The notes beneath the pieces were generated by a model that saw only the letters and a list, made by a program, of their open reading frames with translations, was not told where the DNA came from and searched no databases. The translations under genes were made by a program, and so were the position numbers. 64,000 nucleotides of DNA from Acridotheres tristis (taxonomy: Eukaryota > Chordata > Aves > Passeriformes > Sturnidae). This document shows, one piece after another, positions 37,201 through 50,600 of this stretch (position 1 is its first letter; every line of letters starts with the position of its first letter). The stretch lies in NCBI GenBank assembly GCA_037013685.1, contig CM072889.1:5775976-5839975 (forward strand). Direction: 5' to 3'.

Positions 37201-40200
37201 CAGTTATACTGAATTACTCACTGCCAAATTTTACATATATTTGAGTATATGCACCTAATATACTTTGATTTGTATTCATTTATATGCGATTGGCAACAAT
37301 TTTTTTAATAGTAACAAATCTCATCTTGTTGTCTGATATATTGGACAAATAGAAGACATTCATAACAAGTTAAAAAGCTTCTTTTTATCTCAGAAATCAT
37401 TTTAAGTTTTCAAGTGGTGTTCTATGGTCTGCTATGTTCAGTAAGCTCTGGCTTTGCTCATCCAGTCTGTCACAGGTTATAAATAAGGTGCTGCTGGGTT
37501 ATGGGATGGTGATGCTGGGGTGTCCCCTCAATGAGATCCGGGGTTTGTAGGGCAAGATCACTGAAATGGGAAAACCACAGCGAGTCAAAGACTTTGTCAT
37601 TTTGTCAACATCCTGTGCTCTTATCCTAAACACCCAGAAGTCATGGGAAGTCCAGTGGTATTCCTGCCTTTCTTGCCAGTTTGCAGGTATGTAGAAATTG
37701 TTTAGAGAATGTCCTGTGCTCTGCTTGTGTTACTGACTTTCTACTGCCTAGAACTGACAGAAGAAAAGCTGCAAAACTATCTCATTCAGGTAAAATCATG
37801 CCTGTTCTTGAATGATTTAGGAAGGCAGTGCAAAGGTCCTTGGCTAACCTTTTTCCCATTTCCCCCTAATTAAAGTGTCTGGGAAGTGATCTCTGTGCAG
37901 ACACTCTTGCTGTTGTATCTCTTGGACTGCACTAAGAATTTTATCAAATACTAACACTTTATTTTGTCTATTAGTGATCAGATCCTGACAAAAATAGTTA
38001 CTGACTTGGTAAAAGGGATTAAGCCAAAACAAAATTAACATTTTGGCAGTGTCTCTGTGCTGTACCAACCTTCAGCTCCTTCAAACAAAACATCCTCTGG
38101 TACATCTGTACTCCCTCCATGCTGCCAGGGGAATAGGCTACTTTAACCCAAGGACAAGGTACATTACTCTGTCTGCTTTAGAACCTGTTTGTTTCACCTC
38201 AGCTACAAGGAAGTCTTGGTTCTTTTATGGATACTTATTTTTCCATGACAATAAACACTGAGAGATTAATTTATTCTATGGCACAAATGTTCTTTCTTTT
38301 CCACAAAGTTTCTTAAAGTAAAAGCTTAGCTTAAGATTTTCACTGGTTTGCTAAATTCTATTTACTCATTGTGAGATGAAGTCTGCAGAATAGAGAAATT
38401 TTGGAGCTACCTAAAGAGTTACTCTCTGAGAAGTGCAGTTTTGACCAAGGTAGAATGTTTCTTCTTGATATAACCTTTGATTATTTCTCTTTGCCTAGCT
38501 GGAAAAAACAACTTGAAAGTTGAAAGACATGACATATTCTAGGAGTAAGAGGGAAAAGCAAATACACAATTTTAATTGATGTAAATCTAAAGAGCCCAGC
38601 TAGAACAGTCTGTCTATATCCTGGATAGCTTTAAATTTAATATAACATGATTTACAGGAATTGTCTTACCTCCAACTTACCGAACATGTCACCCTTCCTA
38701 ATGCATTTTTGATTCTTTTCAGATCCCTCCTCCTGATAGAGAAACCATATATTGAACCTACTTGTTCTTGTTTTTTTCTGAATTTCTCAACGTTGACAAA
38801 GCTGGTGGAACCATATTATCTGTGGTTATGCAACTGTGGGTTTTTTAAAACATGTAATAGATCAATTGAGAGCACATAGAAGTAAAGTTCCTGATTCTCT
38901 GATGATGGTGAATATTTTTATAAATGGACTAAAATTCAGACTTAGAAACCAAGATGATTGCTGTTCAAAAAACAAACCAAAACCAACAGTCAAGTAAGAA
39001 AAAAAAAAAAGGAAATGGCCTAGTGGTTGGTGCAAAGTGTCTTGATCCAGGCAGCAGGAGATGTATCTGAATTTACTTATTCTTGATGGTATTTTAGGTT
39101 TTTTAAATCAGTGACATCATTTTAAGGTAGTTTTCACTGAGAATGAGTAGGAGAATGTGGCCATATGACCTGGTGGCAGAAAGTCTTCTCTCAAGCTTTT
39201 TATTTGTTTTTTATATTTTTGAGTTTTTTCCTAAGGTAAAGATTTGGGGTGACTAATTTTTTTCTCCCTTTTGAATTTAAAGACTCGGGGCTGCATTCAG
39301 AGGATATACAGTTTTTAAGTGACTGTAACAAACTTTTGAAACATAAAGAATGGAGTAAGAGAAGGTAAGGAGAAGGAAAATAAAAGACCTCACAGAAAAA
39401 CGATCTAAGTTTGGGGAGAGATCTCTCTTTGAGGACTTTTTAAAAATCTTGCCTAGGTTTCATAGGTCTTTAAATGTCCTTGAAAAACCCAGCCTTCATT
39501 GACTGAGGAATGTTGAATAGAATAATCAAGGGGGAAAAACTTGCCAGGAGCCACTTTCTCTGTATATGGGAAAAAGGTGCTGATGGGTATATCCTGCCTC
39601 AAGATACTTTATTGACTGTATGGAGAGCAGAGAGGGATTTTGGCTTGTATGAGCTTTAGTAATTCAAGCAGATCAAGACACTGGAGCAGGTGTCCAGATT
39701 GTTGATGTAAGATCTGCTCCCAGATTTCTCCATCTTTGTTGCTCTGGTTACCCCAGCTGTCACAAAAACCCCAAAATCACATAGAAGCTTATGGTGTAGG
39801 TAAATACTTGAGTTAACTCTCCCCAGTGCTCAGTGGGGTTTTGGAGCATTTTTCTGTGCCTATCAAAAAGCTCTTTCTCATACAGTCAAACTTTTTTTGA
39901 GGGCTGGGTGTGGGGTGTTTGGGTATGCTTTTTGCCTCTGGCTTATCAAAACAATGTACTGAAATCAGGATTCCTGAGGAAAGTGGCATCCCCTGGAAGC
40001 TGAGGTGTGAATCACTACAACTGTATGGAAGGCACTGAAGTGAGCATGTGTATTTTATTGGTCTGTTTTGAACCTGATTTTATATTCGAAGCTGGCTGAG
40101 GTAGTTTTTAGTGACCTCTTATTTCATCAGAGAGCAAGTTTCAGAGATCATTTGTACATTGGGAGAAGGATCATTTTGTCTCATTTGGCATATAATCTTT

Positions 40201-40900
40201 TATCCTTTCTGTTGTATACCTGCTGAGTGCACTGAATAAAACCAAAAGCAATTTGATACCTGTTTATGATGGGATGTCAAGCAGGCCTCAGGGAAAAAGG
40301 CTTCTATTTTCCTGGCTAACCAACTTGCCATCATGCTACTTTCAGTACATGTACAATGTGTCACATCACGTTTCCAAACTCTTGGTGGCAGGTCTAAGTG
40401 TGCTCCTCCTACAGCCCAGTCAGCCCTCCTTGTCTGAATCCACATTGCACTAGGTATGATAGCTCAGATGAGCCATTTCACTAAAAGTAATTTTCTTCCA
40501 GCTGCGATAACAAATTTGTAGGTCTGTGATAACCATCTACGGCACTTGAGATAACAATACCCCCCACCTGAACAAATTATCCAGCCTTCAAACCTTTACC
40601 TGTAACAAAAGGCTTAGGTTGTGGCTTTTTTAGACCTGCTGTGCTAAGGTGTAAGAGGATTCTACGCAGCCCAACTCCTTTGAAAGCATCACAGAAAGAG
40701 CACTGTGTCAGCTGCCTTACAGTAAAGACCATTCCATTTAAAATGGAAGTGTACATACCTATGTCTCTTTGTGAAGAATAATATAGTACAAAATGAATGA
40801 CCTGGAACAACTGATGTTCTGGTACCTGATTGAAAAGCCAGAAGACTGAACTGGGTGCTTCTTGCTGATCAGTGCCCTGTTCCAATATATATTAATTCCA
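37201..40900. other. AT-rich noncoding DNA
   Basis: No gene recognised. An A-rich tract lies at 38967-39010. The segment at about 38670-38710 resembles 33950-33990. The chance frames (for example 40577-40885, minus, 102 codons) have no recognisable domains. Confidence 0.5.
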
Positions 40901-41260
40901 TGATTGCATTCAGCCCGGAAATTGAAAAAAGGCTTTGTAACAGACCAGTGATGGACTTGAAAATTGGAGTTCCATTGTATTTTTCTAGGTCATGCAAGGA
41001 ATGCGGCTAATGAACCTGTGACTCACATGCATTTGTTGGAAGGTCACAGCAAAACCGAGCCTCCTGAACTGACAAGGCGGTAACCCGTTATGTGAGACAA
41101 ATTATTTTTCATTCCTTGAGTATGCATTAAACTACTATTAATCATGATAAAATCTTTATGCATTAATGGAGCTCTGGTGCATAATTTCGGAAGATTGTTA
41201 AGGTATGCTAGCACCATTCGCCATCCACCACAAAGTATCTAAGGTAATGTTAGTGACTTC
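40901..41260. promoter_or_regulatory. Candidate noncoding regulatory block with repeated TATGCATTAA
   Basis: TATGCATTAA occurs twice, at 41121-41130 and 41157-41166, 36 bp apart. ATTAATCATGATAA lies between the copies and a GTGCATAAT just downstream. ATGCAT/TAAT combinations are the type of half-sites bound by POU-homeodomain factors. The block keeps several CpG (for example in ACCGAGCC, AAGGCGGTAACCCG and TTTCGG), unusual for this CpG-poor window, and shows no repeat signature. Retained CpG and clustered motifs suggest constraint, but no alignment is available, so this remains inference. Confidence 0.35.
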
Positions 41261-42062
41261 TGTATATAGAAGATGGAGTAATATTTCTGCTTGGATTATA
41301 AAATAAGCTCTCTTCTTACAAAGGTAAAACAAAAAAGCTGGTTACAAACTGTAGACAGTAGCATGAATAATACACTACTGAAAGATTGGAATAACTCAGT
41401 ACAGCCAAATGACCTTTGCATGGATAGTAATTTTCTATTTCCTTCTAACTAGGAATTTTTTCCTTGTCAATACCCTGGACTGTTATTTTTTTTTTAAATT
41501 TTGACAACTTTGAAACACTTTATAGATAACTGCAAAGGTTGCAGATTAAATGTTCTTAATTAAAAGATAATTTAATCAGCCTTCTGAGAGAGGCAAAATC
41601 TACCACTTTAGGTTTGTTACTATTAAAAGGTCAGAATTTATCCACATATCTTGCAGTAGATTATCAGGAGTGTTTCTGTTCTTTTGGAGGCTAATTTCTT
41701 TTGAATACATGGTCAAATACTGTGTTATCATAGGATGCCACAGTGTGGTAGCTACTGGTAAATGCTGTGGGTTTAATAATACCGTTTTGAAGTGTGTTTT
41801 AATATATTACTGTCCTTTTCCCAAAATAGATTTCTTTGCTGAGAGTGAATTTTAAGAGTTTTCATTATGCTTGTTTTGGTCTTTTTCCTAATGTTGGTGG
41901 GCTGCCTTTCTATGATCCTCACAATGTGTTATTTACAGACAAACAAGTTGAGTATAAACTGCTGCTATTAGGTGGGAGTGCAGAGTTCAGCTGGATACTA
42001 AAGCAGACTCTCTCTCACACCAGCAGCCACTCTGCAATAGATTATAGATTGCAATTCCTTGA
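41261..42062. other. AT-rich noncoding DNA
   Basis: No gene recognised. It contains the first half of the longest chance frame in the window (from 41836). No splice-flanked coding signature is visible. Confidence 0.5.
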
Positions 42063-42086
42063 TTTTTTTTTTTTTTTTTTTTTTTT
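42063..42086. repeat. Poly(T) tract, 24 T
   Basis: An uninterrupted run of 24 T lies inside the 158-codon plus-strand frame 41836-42312, where it would encode eight phenylalanines. It may be the tail of a minus-strand retrocopy whose body would lie at about 42087-42300, but I find no convincing flanking direct repeat and no AATAAA just upstream of the tail on the minus strand. Confidence 0.95.
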
Positions 42087-43849
42087 CAATCTGAATGATG
42101 TTTCGGCAATCAATAAGGAGCCTGTTGTAGCCGTAGTGGATCTTAACAGTGCTGAAGGAGCAGTTGAGGTACAGAAGGGACAGTACCAGGTACATCAACA
42201 TCTGCTTTATAGGGAACAGTATACAGATATATTTATATCATTGTACCTGTGGGAATTTAAAACTGCAAAAGTTGCAGTACAAGTAGCTAGCAAGAAGCTT
42301 GCAAGAGTCTGAGATCTCCTTGCCTTTGTTTCTCCACAAAGATTTGCTGCTGTGGTTATGTTGATGCTGATACTTTCTTTCTGTTGCAGAGATTTAAAAA
42401 AAATAAATTATGGCAAAGAAAACCTAAGTAAGAAGGGTTTTTATATCCTTCTGGTCAATAGAAGTTTAAGATATAGAATTACTTTATTTATTAGCCTGTC
42501 AATCTGTTTTCTGTATTTAGAACTCCTTACTTTCTAGTTATGGGCCATTACCCTGACTGATCACTTTGACCTCAGGACACGGGTAGTGGAGAGAAACGAA
42601 ACAGTGCTTTATCAAGAGAATCATCTCCCACTTCTTCAGGAGATGGAAAGCACGGGATAGGCTGTGACTCAAGTGCTGCAGATGAGAATGGCACTATCCC
42701 CACCATAACTGATGATAAGTCAGATTTATCCTTTCTTTTATTGCTCCTCTGAAGCTAGCAGTAATACACTTTGAAAGAACCTTTTTCATTCCCTAAGGCT
42801 CTGTTAGGACAATAGAAACCAAATTCTGTTCTGCCTATTAGGTATGAGTTTGGGGCAAAGATGAGTCCTGACTACTGCAGAGCCTCTGTACCTAGGGCAA
42901 CACTTTAACATGTGAGCTGGAGGTTTTATTTATCTGCTCCTTGCAAGCAGAACTATTTCCCTTCCAATGAAACAGCTGGGGAGACTCTGCTTGAATTAAA
43001 TATAAATATGAAACTCTACTTAACTGCTTTGTTTGTTCGACTAAGATCTCACAGGTAGTTTTGGCAAGGCAGACCTGTTCCATAGCCCCCAAGACTTTAA
43101 GTCTAGGCCAAAATGCTGTCTGCCTTGTGGGGATTTTGTGTATTTGGCTTTTTGTGGTGGATTTTTGTTATAGGCTTTTTTCCCCTCTCTTTCTCACTGC
43201 TGCTTCCCACACAGCTTGTCAGTGTTTTGCAAGGAGTGAGACAAAAGAGTGGAAGAATAAACTGAATGTCTTCTCAACACAATAAAAGTAGGAGAGTGAC
43301 AGCCACTGACTGAAAATTAGAACTAAAAATATTCCTCTCTATTTTGGAGGTGAATCTTTGAGATTTGAGTAATTTTGTTAATAAAAACCCCCTGATGTTT
43401 CATTTCAATAGACTCAATGCAGCACATGCTGGCACGAGTTCCCACTCCCATGTAGGTTTTGGTTTTTGCTTCGAAAAACATCAAGCATAGTTGAACATTT
43501 GTGAGCAAAATAATTCTGGCAGTTTAGTTACTTTTTTTTCCCTCTTCTTTTGTTGCCATTGCTTCAGATAAGTTGGTAATACATGGTAGAGGTGAACAAC
43601 TATTTTAACAGCCCAAAATGTGTTCTTTGTCTCTCTTCACACTGAGTAGTTTGTTCTACTGACTTATAGCTGGGCAATTGACCCAGCAGTAGCCACATGC
43701 AAAAATGAACATCAGTACCTCCTCTGAAATAGGGCAGTTCTGAAGACAGGTATGCAGAGATACATGCACAATTCTAGGGTCCAGCTGTTAATTTTAATAA
43801 ACTTAGCCATGATCCCACCAAAAAAAGTCCTCCAGGAAGCACTATGGTA
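42087..43849. other. Noncoding DNA
   Basis: No gene or repeat family recognised. A slightly GC-richer stretch lies at about 42560-42700. Short frames on both strands near 42892-43285 overlap each other and are typical of chance. Confidence 0.5.
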
Positions 43850-43863
43850 TTTTTTTTTTTTTT
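43850..43863. repeat. Poly(T) tract, 14 T
   Basis: A homopolymer with no recognised body attached. Confidence 0.9.
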
Positions 43864-44087
43864 ATTTTGTTACAAGAAACATTAATTTGAGGAAAGAGAA
43901 AAGTTGAGAAGAAATAACTTTGGAAAACAAAAGGAGAATAGTAATTAAGGGCAGATTTCCAGAAAGTATTTAAACAAGTAGAGATGCAGTTACACTTACA
44001 AAAGAAAATGTGACAGCTGCTTTTACTGGGATGCCCACAGCTGAGAGAAGTGGGGTGATTGCTTTCAGGAGCTTAGTTGCTTTGTGG

Positions 44088-44177
44088 TGGGTTTTTTTTC
44101 TCTGGTTGGTTTGCTTCTCTTTTTCTTTTTTTGGGGGGGGGGTTGTTTTGGTTTTTGGCTTTTTTTTTTTTTTTTTT
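44088..44177. repeat. G/T-rich low-complexity tract with G10 and T17 runs
   Basis: GGTGGG and TTTGGTTGG-like units lead to ten G (44133-44142), then TTGTTTTGG and 17 T (44161-44177). The plus-strand G clusters make a G-quadruplex possible. It is the most extreme of several G/T patches in the window. Confidence 0.85.
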
Positions 44178-46050
44178 GTGCTATTCAGTGAATAAATATA
44201 TTTCCATGGAGGAATAAGAAGTGTTGTGCGTTGGAGGGACTTCAGAACCTAAGTTTCAAGAACAGTTTATAGAGATTGTCCTTACCTGAGATATAGGGTC
44301 TTAGATTAGACTCAATGTAGCCACAAGGTCTAAGGGCCTGATACAGAGCAAAAATGAAAGTTCTTTTAAGTTCAAGCATGTTGGCTGCCATTTCTCAAGC
44401 CAGGCAGAGCTCTGAATGCTTTAGAAGAAAGAATCAGCCCTGGCTCTGGAGTACACCAATTGTACCATGAATATTCTTTCCCATTCACTCCTATTCTGTA
44501 AAGAAAACATACTGTGCTTCTTTGAGAACCTGAACACCCTTAGACTTTTGATTACCAGGTGATTATCCCAGGTGAGTATCAAGGGGAAAAAGAAAATTAA
44601 TCTAAAATTCCTGCACAAATGTAATGTCTAAGACATCCTGCCAGCCACACTTTCAGTGTTGAAGCTGTCTATTGTTAGCAATTGTTTAATCACATATTCA
44701 GGTTTTAGTGTATTATTTTATAATTTGCCCATTCATCAAAAATAAAGATACCAGTTGGGAAGAGGATAAATTTCCATGAGAGCTGAAATATTTTTCTTTT
44801 TAAAAATATCTTTTAAAAACTATTTTTTCATTATTTAGGAACATAAATGAGAAAAAAATCCTAAGAACTTTATTTCAATAAGACACTTTCCATCAAGAAA
44901 ATGAACAAAATACTGTGACAATCTTCCAAACTAATTATTTTTTGATTTGTCCCTTGGATCCTTAAAGACCCATACCTCTTTATTTTGCTGTTGTATGAAA
45001 TTTCAGCAGTAACTCTTACTAGGGTGATTGAGATAAAATATAACAGGATGTGCTTATTGACTTCATGCAGATACCTGGGGTTTCTAGCCTTAATAAGGTC
45101 TCAGGAGATTGTTTTTTCAAGGTAAAGCATTCTCATGTATGACTTTTCAATTATTTTTTTTATTGCACCAAGATTACAGAACTTTGTCTCACATAATCTT
45201 CTAAATGGTTTCATGTTTATTGTAGCAACAGAATGCTCTCCGTGATAAATGAGGCAAGCAATTTCCTGTCACTTATTCTAATTGTCTTAAGCTCAAAAGG
45301 CACATGAGAACACATTTTATAACTTGCCTTTGATTACATGTTTTGGATATTTTCACCTGGGTAACTAAGCTGCTGAAAAATTATTACATTACTCATAGTT
45401 AGAATTTTTTAGGTCTTGATGCTAGATGGATTTGGAGTGATTGATATTGAGTAATTCGCTTTTAAAATATTCCTAACAAAATAAGCTGTGCACTTGCTGG
45501 GTCTTCTACTATTTTGTTTGATTGAGTGGACCAACGTTGTCCAACTTTTTTTGAGAATGGAATACTTAATACTTAAATAAATAACAAATTACTCTTATGT
45601 AGTCTTCTCTACAACATTTTGATAATATTCATTAGTTTTAGAGTTTTATCCACACAGTATGTCAAATCAACTTCATAAGCAGCAGCTTAATAAAGTTTAT
45701 ATTTCATCAGAATTGTATGTAGTTCAGTAATTTTCATTCTTTTAAAAGAAATATGATGTACTCCTGTAATCCCAGGCCAACATTTAGGTGAAAAGACAAT
45801 CTTATTCACCATTTCAAGATTTAGATAAGTTCCTAAATACAGTCATCCTGCTTGGGATGATCCAGATTCTTTAATTCCTTATTCTCCTTTTGAAATCTGA
45901 GGAGCATCCAGTGCAGATTTTTCATTAATCCACTGGTTGTCATCTCACAGACTCTTAGTTCTGACGTGTAAAACAGTTTCATGTTAGATAGTGAACCATG
46001 GTCTTTGAGAGCCCTTGCTAAGGAGCTGGAGCCCAAGAACAGATGGATGT
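44178..46050. other. AT-rich noncoding DNA
   Basis: No gene, RNA or known repeat recognised. Confidence 0.5.
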
Positions 46051-46116
46051 GAATATATATATATAGACCTATCTATATGTATATATTTGTGTGTATATAT
46101 ATACACACGTGCATAT
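46051..46116. repeat. TA/TG dinucleotide-rich tract with 20-bp palindrome
   Basis: (AT)n and (GT)n blocks include a perfect palindrome at 46089-46108: GTGTGT, then alternating TA, then ACACAC. Alternating purine-pyrimidine palindromes of this kind can adopt cruciform or Z-like structures. The 90-codon frame that begins in it is not a gene. Confidence 0.9.
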
Positions 46117-47219
46117 CTCTTGCCAGCAAAAACAATAACTATGCAGAGCTCCCAAAAAACTCTATGGGTATCATATCCTATTTTAAAATCAGCACATATA
46201 TGTAGTGGAGCTGTTCAGAACAGAAGACAAATTCTGTTCCATACTGTGCTCAGCAAATGTAAATATCACAATACTGAGCTACTTTAGCCACCAACAGCTA
46301 TGATAATTTCTTTAAAAATTCACCACTTGCATTTGTCAATATTGAAAACAAGATTTGAATGCTGAATTATGGGTGAAAATGTTCTGCAAAATATACTGGG
46401 GTTTAAATAACTTTTATAACACTCAAATTAGCTTTAATACCATGCTACTCCTTAACAGAGAATCACATTTTTAAAATGTTCTCAATTTGCATTTGAGGAG
46501 CTCTGCTCAGATTAATAATGTCAGGAAGATATTTATAACTGAGAGTAGACCTCATGATATACTTTTAAAAATTTCTTCTACTAAAGCATCTGTTCTGAAA
46601 GAATTGTAATAGATTTTACTGTGGCTGAAGTTCTCTTTCTATCCCAGCTGACAGAAATCTGTGGCTGCATTTAATGAGGACTAAAATGCTACCTCCAGTA
46701 TATTTAGAGGTAATTTTACAAAAATATATTTTGCTTGGAATTAAAAGAGGTGTTCTGCAAATTCTGGTAACCTCTTACCCCTGTCCTGTTGGAGCATCTC
46801 TGCTCAGAAGAGTCTGAGAACAGGTGGAGAATGCCACTTTGCACATACTCCAGAAGGAGGGACCTCTATCCACTGCTGTGCCATATGGGGCTGGCAGCAG
46901 CTTTACCCATTTCAGTGCAATCTCCAGCCTCTGAGATGAAGTCTGGGATAATTTGCCATCACATCAGATGTATTTATTCTCTGATCATAGTTTTCTCTGT
47001 GTGAAATGAAATTTGCTGTACTTCAAAGTTCAGTTTGAAAATATTAATCCAACAATTGCCCTGTTTCTGGGGTTGTCAATAGACTGTTGAGGGATGTTTT
47101 GAGCAAGAAAAAGGAGTAGATTTCTTTTCAGGTTTCAATGAACTCTTTCATATGAAATGAGAATTCCTGTTGGCAAAGGAAGTGAGGAATCATTTATGTT
47201 TCCTTCATGGTCAAAGTGT
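46117..47219. other. AT-rich noncoding DNA
   Basis: Nothing recognisable. The short plus frame at 46789-47004 has no domain signature. Confidence 0.5.
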
Positions 47220-47640
47220 CAGGAAACAGCAAAAGAGTATCTGTAAAGGAACATGAGCCGGGAGCCAAGGGCAGCACCAAAACAGAGAGAGCAGAGCCAT
47301 CAGCAGACAGGGATGCAGCTGGCAGACCAAAAATGCTGATCACGTCCCTCTGAATTCAGGCCAAGCAGCTAAAGAGAGGCAGGTAGCTGCGTGTACTTCA
47401 GCGTTCTTGCAGCATGGCTGAGGAGAAGGGCAGCTCCTGAGATGCTGGAGGGAGGTTTGTGCCATGGGGGACCCAGATGAGGCTTCTTATTGCTCTCACA
47501 ATTCCACTCAGCTGATCTGAGGTTACACAGCTGCTGATCTTCTGGGGCAGGACGGATGAGAATGCAGGGGCTTACACAGAACAGAGGTCACAGGTTCTTT
47601 AGGGTGGTCGGTCTGCTGGTGAACTCCTGACATGAGAAAC
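47220..47640. other. GC-richer patch of unknown origin
   Basis: About 420 bp are richer in G and C (GGAGCC, GGGAGG, GCAGCT clusters) than the flanks, with a few CpG. No frame, LTR border or CR1 segment is recognised. It may be an unidentified old repeat or a noncoding exon. Confidence 0.4.
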
Positions 47641-50600
47641 ATGTCACACCCTTGCCTTATTGGCTGTAGCTCCATTAGTGACAATGAGTTAAATTAGTCG
47701 GGCTGTAGTCATCTGTCAACATGATTCTTACAGCTTGTTGTAAGTCTGCTTCTTCAGAGCACTAGGACCCTATTAAAAATAAAAAGACTCCTGTCAAAAA
47801 TCACAAAAGCTATTTAACTGTATTTTGGAGGATGATGAAAAACTTTTATGCTCTATTTGTTTGAATTTGAAATCCTAAGGATTCTCTGATAAGGAAGTTT
47901 CTAGAAATGGTTTGTGAAGGTTGAGGTAAAGGAATGCCAATTAAAAAAAAAAATCAAGGTGAAGCTGCACCTCTGTAAGGGGATACAGTACAGGTTAGAA
48001 CAATGAAGTGGGTTAAATGCAGAACACTGAGGAGTCTCCCAATCATTAAATAGTGTCAGTTTCCCAGGGTGCAAAAGTCCTCTTTGGAATCCCTCTTTTC
48101 CTGTGGTAGAGTACTGTCTTTAATAACATCCCAAAAATGGATGTACTTTACAATCATGGCCAGAATTGGGGGAAAAAATTGCCTTTCTTAGATTAGTTCT
48201 TTTGGGATTTACTGTTTTGTTCATGCTACTTTATAATTTTTTTTGCTGTAAATTGAAACACGTGGGGGAATATTTAAATGCTTATAGTATGTGCAATCAT
48301 TGCATAATAACTTTGCTCAGTCTCTGCTGTTCTATTAGAATATTCAATATAACTATCCAAAGTTTCAGGTGGATGACAATAGAAATATTTCACATGGATC
48401 TTGCCAGAAATTTCTATTTTGGCGTACAAATCTAAGTCAATCAGATTTGCAGGACATGTTGGTGAGAAGCTAATTTTCAGCAGGTTGCTTTTAACCAGTC
48501 TGACCATGTCAGAATTCTGTAAGCACTGGAGGAGAACAGTTTCCAGCAAGTGGTGCAGCATACAGCCTTATAAAGTTCTGGTGCCATTGAAATAAAAAGC
48601 TTATTTTTTTATTTTAAGGCTGAAATGACTGCAAGTAAAAATAAGGCTTTAATATCTCTTAAAACCATTGAGTTTAGCACTGGATGTAGTGAGCTGTGGT
48701 ATCTTCTTTTATTAGCAGAAGAGAAAAGATTCAGAAATTAGGTAGTCCTAATGGAAAGTAATATGCTTTGGGTTTTGTTTTGTGATTTATGTATTGCTAT
48801 TTACTATTCAACGTTTTAAATTTTAGAGTTAAGAAAAATATGTCAAAAAATATATTTTATCAGTGTAGTTAGTGGGCATTGACAATGACAGTGGATGCTA
48901 TTTGAATCAAGTCCTGGCTGCATTGTATGTATGTCCTCTGCCATTTTGGGTCCTGTGGGACAATCATTCCAAAATTGAAACAAGGAAAGTACAATAGTCA
49001 TTTGATATGTTCAGTTTTGATACAGCCATAGGATGTCGTTGATTTTTCCCAAACTACAAGTTTCATCTGATATGTAATGAGATAATCAGAAAATAACATT
49101 CTGCAAACTGCCTGTTTTTGAGAAATGTTTCTTACTTCCTGCTTTTTTCTTTCCAAAAAAAGACAGAATTTCAAACTTCAACCCTTTCTTAATTTGATGG
49201 ATCTTCCAGAGAATCATGATTTTCTTGAACTCCATATACTGGACTCAGAATGTTCTTGCCCATGTGTGGCATGATGCCTGTCTGCCAGCTGTCCTCATCC
49301 ATCATTTGTCTGCTGCACCCACAAAGCGGGCACAGACTGTCAGCTGCACAAACTGTGCCATTGCCTGGGAATGAGAAGGCATCACTTTATCCATATGTGC
49401 TCAGTGAATTCTGAGTGACTGCCAGGGGATGCCTCACTCCTCCTGGGGCTGAAGGGAGGTGCTGCACAACACGTTTGGCTCTTGCTGAAGCACTCGGGGG
49501 GAACTGTGGCTGTCTTGGATCACATGAGCACATTGAGCAGCATCTACACAATCTCTGTTCAAAAACAAGGCCAGCAAGGTGACACGACAGCCTGGCCTCA
49601 GAAAATGGACTGCAAAGCTGGCTCACCAGCTTGAAGTGCTTTGGGGTAAGACCAGGCATGACATTGCAACCAGTTAGACTGTTTTCATTTTTAAAATATC
49701 CAAAGATGTGCCAGATTATAACACAAATTTAGCCAATAAACTCTCTGGCCAAAGACACTCTTATCTCCTTCTATGATGGTACAGCTCATAGCATGATATG
49801 ATCTTGGTTTAGGCTCTGTCCATGTCTGTCACATAAATAATGAAATTCTCTTCTGCAGCTATTCAGATTGCTCCTAAATGTTCAGCATAGAGTAGCCTAA
49901 ATGAAATAAGTCTCCATCTGACATTTTTTGCCCATTATTCTACTTTTAAAAAAAAGATAGGAAGTTAGAACATAAATTTTGCTACTAATGCTTCAAGTTC
50001 TCTCTAACAGTGTCTAATAAAACCTCATCAATGTAAGTATTATTCAATCGTTCCAAACTAAGATTTACAGTGAAAGGCAGAGGGAGGAACATGTATGCTT
50101 CTTTCTCCTTTTCTTCTGAAATAAAACCTTGTTGACTCTAAAGAGGAGCTGCAAAATGAAATGATTGTGTTTTTTCCATTAACCTTCAGTTGTAGCCAAT
50201 TTTGCCTTGATGGCAATATGTAAATTTTCCTTCAATTTGGATGTCATTTTACTGGCATATGGAATATTGCTCATAGGATTCTTACTGGGTCAGAAGATGT
50301 TTCTTCTGTCAGTGGTATTTGCGAAAGCAGACTCTTACTGCCAATAAAACTGTGCTGTAATATCCTTAATATGCAAACATATGTTCATCTTAAAACTGCC
50401 CTTGTTGCTAATAGCTGCAAGCTGACATCTGCTTTTGTTAGTGAGCCTTGTCCAGGTCTCCAATAGCTATTTGAAGAGAAAAGCCTGTGCTGAGTTGCAG
50501 AGTTCAAACTATGAAGGGATTTCAGCTATACATTTTAGAAATCTTTATGAAAATATTTATTCAAAATATGAAATCTTTCTAGAAATAATTGGAGTAGCTT

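Noticed and set aside
41836..42312. 158-codon plus-strand frame, the longest in the window
   Set aside because: It reads through a pure T24 tract (eight phenylalanines), has no domain signature, and is close to the length expected by chance over 64 kb. The overlapping minus frame uses the same tract as lysines.
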